Shown here in pieces: positions 1 through 4,496 of a stretch of DNA of 6,818 bases. A model generated the notes under the pieces. The model was not told the origin of the DNA and ran no database searches. It saw only the letters and a list, made by a program, of their open reading frames with translations. Within the stretch, counting starts at the first letter, position 1. Every line of letters begins with the position of its first letter. Source of the stretch: Chloroflexota bacterium (GTDB lineage Bacteria > Chloroflexota > Dehalococcoidia > UBA1127 > JACQUN01); contig JACQUN010000043.1 of NCBI GenBank assembly GCA_016210285.1, positions 1 through 6,818 of the forward strand, written 5' to 3'. A program made the translations under genes and the position numbers.

Positions 1-1036
1 ACCGACCATCCGGACTGAACGCCACGGAATTGACATAAGACGTATGCCCAGAGAAGCTGCGGACCTCCTGACCCGTTGCCACCTCCCATAACTTCAGGGT
101 GTTGTTATCCCAAAAACCAGAGAGGGCATACCGACCATCTGGACTATACGCCACTGACAAGACCCCGCCAGTATGCCCAGAGAAGCTGCGGACCTCCTGA
201 CCTGTGGCCACCTCCCACAACTTCAGGGTCGCCCCCCCAGAGAGGGCATACCGACCATCCGGACTGAACGCCACGGAATTGACCCCGTCTTCCCCAGAAA
301 AGCTGCGGACCTCCTGACCTGTGGCCACTTCCCACAACTTCAGGGTCGCATCAGAGGAGCCGGAGAGGGCATACCGACCATCCGGACTAAACACCGCGGA
401 ATTGACCTCGCCTGTATGCCCAGAAAAGCTGCAGACCTCCCGACCCGTAGCCACCTCCCATAACTTCAGGGTCGCATCAGAAGAGCCAGAGAGGGCATAT
501 CGACCATCCGGACTAAACGCCACGGAATTGACCCCGCCTGTATGCCCAGAAAAGCTGCGGACCTCTCTCCCGGTGGCCACCTCCCACAACTTCGGGGTCT
601 TATCCCCAGAGCCCGAGAGGGCATACCGACCATCCGGACTAAACGCCACTGACTTGACAAAAGATGTATGCCCAGAGAAGGTGCGAACCTCCTGACCCGT
701 AGCCACCTCCCACAACTTCAGGCACCCTGTGTTGTACCCAGAGCCCGAGAGGGCGTACCGCCCATCCGGACTAAACGCCACTGCGTTGACCCGGTCTGTA
801 TGCCCAGAAAAGCTGCGGACCTCTCTCCCGGTGGCCACCTCCCACAGCTTGAGCGTCCTGTCAGTGGAGCCCGAGAGGGCATACCGACCATCCGGACTAA
901 ACGCCACTGAGTTGACCCCCGATCTGTGTCCCACCGGCAATACCAGTTGAGGCGTCTCTGAGGTAGCGCCCCGGCATGGCACGGCCAGCAGCCCCAGACT
1001 TAGAACCATCAGGGTACACCTAGAGCTGATTTTCAT
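1..1036 (-). CDS. Exported WD40-repeat beta-propeller protein (C-terminus beyond window)
   Basis: Reading left from the ATG at 1034-1036, the frame stays open for 345 codons to the window edge, so the gene is partial at its C-terminus. Residues 1-24 look like a Sec signal peptide (MKISSRC followed by a Leu/Val-rich core). Seven complete WD40 repeats follow at residues 36-77, 78-121, 122-163, 164-205, 206-247, 248-286 and 287-329, with an eighth starting at 330. Each carries GH near its start (missing in repeat 6), then SVAFSPDGRYALSG and LKLWEVATG. WD40 propellers are protein-binding scaffolds without catalysis; an exported one would act in the periplasm or at the surface. It starts 16 bases after the upstream stop behind a strong SD, so it is surely cotranscribed. 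The AVPC in the signal peptide has Pro before Cys and is a poor lipobox, so a lipoprotein is unlikely. The ligand is unknown; an adaptor or recognition role for the neighbouring caspases is inference. Confidence 0.93.
   Translation of the reverse strand, partial: MKISSRCTLMVLSLGLLAVPCRGATSETPQLVLPVGHRSGVNSVAFSPDGRYALSGSTDRTLKLWEVATGREVRSFSGHTDRVNAVAFSPDGRYALSGSGYNTGCLKLWEVATGQEVRTFSGHTSFVKSVAFSPDGRYALSGSGDKTPKLWEVATGREVRSFSGHTGGVNSVAFSPDGRYALSGSSDATLKLWEVATGREVCSFSGHTGEVNSAVFSPDGRYALSGSSDATLKLWEVATGQEVRSFSGEDGVNSVAFSPDGRYALSGGATLKLWEVATGQEVRSFSGHTGGVLSVAYSPDGRYALSGFWDNNTLKLWEVATGQEVRSFSGHTSYVNSVAFSPDGR
2..931 (-). repeat. In-frame tandem array of about 126-bp WD40-coding repeats
   Basis: Units in gene order occupy 931-806, 805-674, 673-548, 547-422, 421-296, 295-179, 178-50 and 49-2 (last one partial). 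Most are 126 bp (42 codons). Unit 2 is 132 bp, unit 6 is 117 bp and unit 7 is 129 bp, and every length change keeps the frame. Units 4 and 5 differ at 12 of 126 bases by my count, about 90% identical including many synonymous sites. This points to recent internal duplication or gene conversion. Confidence 0.95.
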
Positions 1037-1042
1037 CACCCG

Positions 1043-1050
1043 TTCTCCTC
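1043..1050 (-). promoter_or_regulatory. Strong ribosome binding site of the WD40 gene
   Basis: On the coding strand the 16-base gap reads GAGGAGAA followed by six bases and ATG. This is a near-ideal SD sequence and spacing. It fixes the start at 1036 and shows independent translation initiation within the polycistronic message. Confidence 0.85.
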
Positions 1051-1052
1051 GC

Positions 1053-2612
1053 TCACCGCTTCGGCATAGTCGTGATCGTCACCCGCGTCTCGGTCATCTC
1101 CCGCCCCTTCTGCTGCTTCTTCAGCCCTCGCACCTGGGCCACGTAGGTCCCCAGGTCCTCTGCCAGTACCTCGTACCCCTCCCAGTTGCGCACCTGCACC
1201 GGGGGAAACTTCTCCGTGCTGGCGAATACCTGCAATACCTCTACCCCCAGGGGCGCTGTCACCACAAAGGTATCGGGCAGGGCCACGGCGTGGTTCACAT
1301 CCGCTTCTTTGATGTAGTAGTTGTTGTAGAGCAGGGCGCGCTTGCCGTCGGCCAGGTGGTAGGTCAACTGCAGGTAGCAGGGCTGGTTGGCCCGCACCGC
1401 CAGGGTGATTTTCTCCCCTTCCTCCAGCATGACTTCCTCAGACCCCCGATCGGTCCAGGCCTCCACCTGCAACTGACCACCCACCAGTTCACCGGCGCCG
1501 AAGATGCCGGCATCCTGTTGGGCCCGGCTGAAGTTCTGCGGCACAAAGGCCAGGTGTTCACGTACCAGCAGCGCGCTGTCCACCTCCACGTCCGCCACGC
1601 CCACCCGTTGTCCGCTCTCCACCTCTGAGGCACCGGCAAAGACCTTCAGCACCGACCCTTTCTGCACGTACGGCCCTTTGATGACCAGGTCAGCGCCGGC
1701 CTGGCGGCCCAGTTCCCGCTGGTGGTCCGCGCCCCTGGGCTGGAACCCGGCTCCAGCCTGGACCGGCTGCAGCCCTGCCTCCGCCAGCTTTTGGCCCAGG
1801 GCCTGGGCCAGGTACCGCGAAAAGGGCGAGGTGAACTGGGTCTCGCCATAGGTGAAGGGCAGAACCAGCACCCGCTTCCCAGACGGTAGTTGTTGCCCCA
1901 GACGGAAGGCCAGCACTGCGGCCGCATCGTCCACCGAGCCAGAGGCTTTCTGCGTCAGGTGATCCACCGCCTGGTCCACCTGGGCGCGGCTCACGGCGAC
2001 CTCTTCGTCCAGCGCCTGCAGTTCGTCAAAGGCAGCGGCGGCGAAATCGCCCAGCGCCAGGAGCACGACCTGGGCCTCCTCGCGGCGGGCCAGCAGGGGA
2101 TAGAGGCGCAGATAGGTTTTCAAGGCGGATTCAGCCTGGCCGGCCCCTTCGCGCCCTTTGGCCTCTTTCCACAGGGGGCCGATCTCCCGGTCCAGGGCCT
2201 CGACCTTGTTCTGGTGGAGCTGCCGGCCCTTGACCTTGTCGAGCACGGCCAGGGCATAGGCGGTGTTGCCCTTGTCTTCCTGCTTGGCGATCTGGATCCC
2301 GTCCACCTCCAGGAAGACGGTGGACACTACGCGGCTCTGCACCTCCTGGTCCACGCGCTTATTGGTCTCAGTGATCTGGCCCGTGAAGGCCGAGGAGATC
2401 TGGACGCGGATCGTTTTGATCAGTTCGCTGCGGGCGTTCTCCGCCGCCAGTTGCAGGCGTTCAGCCGGGGTTTTCCCCGCAGCAGTGCCCTGACCGACCA
2501 GGAAACGGGCGCTGGGGAAGTCCTGCTCGGGCTGTCGGTACCAGGAGGGCTGGGCCTGGACCAGCACCGGGACGAGCAACAGGCAGGTCAGCCAAAGCAT
2601 TTTGTGCACCAC
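1053..2612 (-). CDS. Exported LPP20/CsgG-like protein with C-terminal DUF4384-type domain
   Basis: This 519-residue protein starts at GTG 2612; a second GTG follows immediately at 2609. Residues 1-20 form a signal peptide with a VQA/Q cleavage site and no lipobox. Residues 22-125 resemble the LPP20-type N-terminal domain (PSWY, FLVGQGTA, then a helix with NARSELIKTI). Residues about 130-240 are helical and charged. Residues 245-350 resemble CsgG/FlgO-type envelope domains (GKRVLVLPF, then SRYLAQALGQKLAEAGL and ADLVIKG). Residues about 380-475 match the DUF4384 pattern (EEGEKITLAVRANQPCYLQL, ADGKRALLYNN, VVTAPLGVEVLQVFAS). DUF4384 proteins are often found fused to or next to bacterial caspase-like proteins, which fits this locus, but the domain has no established activity. 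The likely place is the periplasm or outer membrane, as a partner or scaffold for the caspases (inference). Family assignments come from pattern recognition, not a search. Confidence 0.85.
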   Translation of the reverse strand: MVHKMLWLTCLLLVPVLVQAQPSWYRQPEQDFPSARFLVGQGTAAGKTPAERLQLAAENARSELIKTIRVQISSAFTGQITETNKRVDQEVQSRVVSTVFLEVDGIQIAKQEDKGNTAYALAVLDKVKGRQLHQNKVEALDREIGPLWKEAKGREGAGQAESALKTYLRLYPLLARREEAQVVLLALGDFAAAAFDELQALDEEVAVSRAQVDQAVDHLTQKASGSVDDAAAVLAFRLGQQLPSGKRVLVLPFTYGETQFTSPFSRYLAQALGQKLAEAGLQPVQAGAGFQPRGADHQRELGRQAGADLVIKGPYVQKGSVLKVFAGASEVESGQRVGVADVEVDSALLVREHLAFVPQNFSRAQQDAGIFGAGELVGGQLQVEAWTDRGSEEVMLEEGEKITLAVRANQPCYLQLTYHLADGKRALLYNNYYIKEADVNHAVALPDTFVVTAPLGVEVLQVFASTEKFPPVQVRNWEGYEVLAEDLGTYVAQVRGLKKQQKGREMTETRVTITTMPKR

Positions 2613-2616
2613 CCGC

Positions 2617-2624
2617 TTCCTCTC
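2617..2624 (-). promoter_or_regulatory. Ribosome binding site supporting a GTG start
   Basis: The coding strand reads GAGAGGAA, then GCGG, then GTG GTG. The AGGA core lies 5 bases from the first GTG (2612) and 8 from the second (2609). The first ATG (2600) is 17 bases away, too far for this site. The start is therefore one of the tandem GTG codons. The signal peptide is intact from any of the three. Confidence 0.6.
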
Positions 2625-2649
2625 TGATTGGGGTCCGTTCGCACAGCGG

Positions 2650-2671
2650 GCAGGGGGCTAACGCCCCCTGC
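2650..2671. repeat. Perfect 9-bp GC-rich inverted repeat with 4-base loop in the 103-base intergenic gap
   Basis: In the gap between the second caspase gene and the LPP20/DUF4384 gene (2613-2715), GCAGGGGGC and GCCCCCTGC flank a 4-base loop (GTTA on the coding strand). A weaker CCCC/GGGG pairing lies just upstream on the same strand. Neither strand has a T-run after the stem, so this is not a classic intrinsic terminator. It could be an RNA processing or stability hairpin, a dispersed palindrome, or a DNA cruciform. The gap shows no convincing promoter or short gene. Confidence 0.8.
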
Positions 2672-2715
2672 ACCCCCATGCAAGGGGTAAAGGCGTAAAG
2701 GAACAAGGTGTTATT

Positions 2716-4455
2716 CTAGTCCTGGGCGCAACGAAAACCGAGGCTGACGAACGTGCTCGTCGGGTTGCCGTAGTCGCGGCCCGAGGCGGACAGGTAGCTG
2801 GTGTCATCGGCCCAGCTACCCCCCCGAATCGAGCGGGCCGAACCATTCGACGGTCCGGCCGGATTGCGCGAAGGACTCTGGGCGTAGTACTTCCCATCGT
2901 ACCAATCCGCCACCCACTCCCACACATTGCCGGCCATATCATATGCGCCGTAGGGAGAAACACCCGCAGGATAACTGCCCACTGGCTTGGTACCACCTGA
3001 GCCATAATGCGCCTTACTCTCATCTACCCCCTCCCCCCACGGGTACGTCCGCCTGTCCGTGCCCCGCGCTGCCTTCTCCCACTCTGCCTCAGTAGGAAGG
3101 CGTTTGCCAGCCCACTGACAATAGTCCCGTGCATCCCCCCAGGTCGCATTGACTACGGGGTGATCGTCCGGCTCGGATTTCGTACTCTTGCCGGTAGCCC
3201 GGGCGTACGCGTTCCACTGCGCATTCGTCACCTCGTACTGGTCAATGAAAAAAGCATCCAGATACAACCGGTGCGCCGGCTTCTCGTCACGGACTTCATC
3301 ATTCGACCCCATCACGAACTCCCCGGCCGGCACCAGGACCATCTCGCCTCCCCCACCACCAGAGGAAGTCGAGGAGGATTTTCCCTGGGGTTGTTGCTGC
3401 GTCTGCTGACGCTTCAGCGCCTCCAACTGCTGCTGCAACGCCTCCGCCTCCCGCTGCTTGCGCTGGGCCTCTGCCCGGGCCGAGTCCTCGGTGGCCTGCC
3501 GGCGCTTCTCAGCCTCGATCTGTGCCTTCAGTTTCTCGATCTGATCCTCGTACTGCTTGGACTGGTTCTGGTACTGGTTTGTTTGAGATGCCGAGGTGCC
3601 ATCTGCGCCGGACAACACGAACAGAAACTCGCCCTCTCCGCCCGACAGCCTGCCGAACTGCGGGGTCTGCGCGTTGTTCGTCTCCAGGGACACCGTCGGC
3701 TTCAGGTAAGCACCCAGCTCGCTGCCGGTAAGCACCCCGAAGGGCGGGTACTTGTCCGCGTTGCCATCCAGGGCCAGCAGCAGGTTCCGGGTGAAGGCCC
3801 CGTGGCCACCCTGCTCGACCACCTGTTCGCCGGCACTGCCCGCAGTCACCAGTTGCCGGGCCGGGAAGCGCGCCACCTTCCGCAAGTATTGCTGGTCCTG
3901 GTTGTCCAGCTCCCCGGCCCGCATAAAGGCCAACCCCGAGTAGCAGGCATCGATGGCGTAGAAGACGTGTTTGGCCGCCAGCCGCTCGGAGAACTGCCGC
4001 ACCGAGGTCATGGAGATGCAGGTGGAGAACAGGTTCGCCTTATCCCCATCCACCGGCACGATATACCCCTCCTGTTTGCCCCCTGGTAGATCCTCGGTCT
4101 GCCCGTGGCCGGCAAAGTAGAGAAACACCCGGTCGTTCTCCCCCACCTTGCGCCGCAGCTCGTCGCCCAGGATCAGCTCGATCCGCGTCTTGGTCGCCTG
4201 GGCATCGGCCAGAAAGAGGATATTCGCCGGCGGGAAGCCCAGGCCGATCAGCTTGTCCTGGACAGCCCGGGCATCCTTGACCGCGTACTGCAGGGCAGGC
4301 CACTTCTGGTACTGGTCGATGCCGATGACCACCGCCCAGGAGTTGTCGTAGAGGTCGAGCACACCCTCAGGCGTGCGCGTCACGACCTTCAGGCCGCGCT
4401 GCTGGCCAGAGGCCGGCAGGGCCAAGAAAAAGAGCCCCAGGAGGAGTAACTGCAT
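2716..4455 (-). CDS. Exported caspase-like (C14) protease with coiled coil and C-terminal FGE-like domain
   Basis: This 579-residue protein has a signal peptide at 1-17 (hydrophobic, ending ASG, but without the usual basic residue near the start). The caspase-like domain spans about 21-282: strand SWAVVIGIDQY, catalytic His117 in YFAGHG and catalytic Cys171 in DACYSG, so the dyad is intact. Residues about 292-352 are rich in Gln, Glu, Lys and Arg with coiled-coil character, followed by a Ser/Gly linker (357-370). Residues 371-579 are an FGE/SUMF1-like domain (MVLVPAGEFVMGS, KRLPTEAEWEKAARG, DMAGNVWEWVADW, RGGSW, GFRCA). The cysteine pair that makes true FGE catalytic after GGS is absent, so this is probably a ligand-binding domain. 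The likely model is an envelope protease gated by a C-terminal sensor. It lies 41 bases after its paralogue. The SD is weak (GGAAGAG, 14 bases from ATG), suggesting translational coupling or hairpin control. Cleavage specificity and substrate are unknown. Confidence 0.92.
   Translation of the reverse strand: MQLLLLGLFFLALPASGQQRGLKVVTRTPEGVLDLYDNSWAVVIGIDQYQKWPALQYAVKDARAVQDKLIGLGFPPANILFLADAQATKTRIELILGDELRRKVGENDRVFLYFAGHGQTEDLPGGKQEGYIVPVDGDKANLFSTCISMTSVRQFSERLAAKHVFYAIDACYSGLAFMRAGELDNQDQQYLRKVARFPARQLVTAGSAGEQVVEQGGHGAFTRNLLLALDGNADKYPPFGVLTGSELGAYLKPTVSLETNNAQTPQFGRLSGGEGEFLFVLSGADGTSASQTNQYQNQSKQYEDQIEKLKAQIEAEKRRQATEDSARAEAQRKQREAEALQQQLEALKRQQTQQQPQGKSSSTSSGGGGGEMVLVPAGEFVMGSNDEVRDEKPAHRLYLDAFFIDQYEVTNAQWNAYARATGKSTKSEPDDHPVVNATWGDARDYCQWAGKRLPTEAEWEKAARGTDRRTYPWGEGVDESKAHYGSGGTKPVGSYPAGVSPYGAYDMAGNVWEWVADWYDGKYYAQSPSRNPAGPSNGSARSIRGGSWADDTSYLSASGRDYGNPTSTFVSLGFRCAQD
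2740..2811 (-). other. Hypervariable C-terminal segment of the FGE-like domain (caspase-coiled coil protein)
   Basis: This encodes residues 549-572, between RGGSW and GFRCA. Only 8 of 24 residues match the paralogue, against 75 of 98 in the stretch before it (residues 451-548) and 6 of 6 just after. At the 14 positions where this family's repeats usually have Asn (549-551, 553, 554, 559, 561-564, 567, 569-571), every codon ends in C or T, so each could arise from an AAC or AAT codon by changing adenines. That is the expected pattern for a DGR variable region. No template repeat is present here. Confidence 0.5.
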
Positions 4456-4463
4456 AGGGTTTA

Positions 4464-4485
4464 TTATCTCTCTTCCAAGAGATAA
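4464..4485 (-). promoter_or_regulatory. Possible mRNA hairpin presenting the ribosome binding site of the second caspase gene
   Basis: On the coding strand TTATCTC and GAGATAA form a perfect 7-bp stem around the 8-base loop TTGGAAGA. It begins 11 bases after the upstream stop and ends 8 bases before the ATG at 4455. The only SD-like bases (GGAAGAG) lie in the loop and the start of the 3' stem. No T-run follows, so it is not a terminator. It may tune translation or mark a processing site; the AT-rich stem is only moderately stable. Confidence 0.4.
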
Positions 4486-4496
4486 AGGGACAAATG

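Noticed and set aside
1..931. CRISPR-like periodic repeat array
   Set aside because: The unit is about 126 bp, with no short conserved repeat plus unrelated spacers, and is continuously coding in frame as WD40 repeats.
76..950. Overlapping plus-strand open frames with repeated ATSHNFRVASEEPERAYRPSG-like text
   Set aside because: They are antisense shadows of the WD40 array; the repetition comes from the minus-strand repeats, and no ribosome site or codon logic supports them.
974..976. Lipoprotein attachment cysteine in the WD40 signal peptide (AVPC)
   Set aside because: The lipobox needs a small residue (Gly, Ala or Ser) directly before Cys; here it is Pro, so ordinary signal peptidase I cleavage is more likely.
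2650..2671. Intrinsic transcription terminator
   Set aside because: The stem is strong, but neither strand has a T-run after it.
1890..4089. Long plus-strand open frames at 1890-2627 (245 codons) and 3007-4089 (360 codons)
   Set aside because: They are antisense to well-recognised minus-strand domains; their translations are Leu/Arg-rich with no family resemblance.
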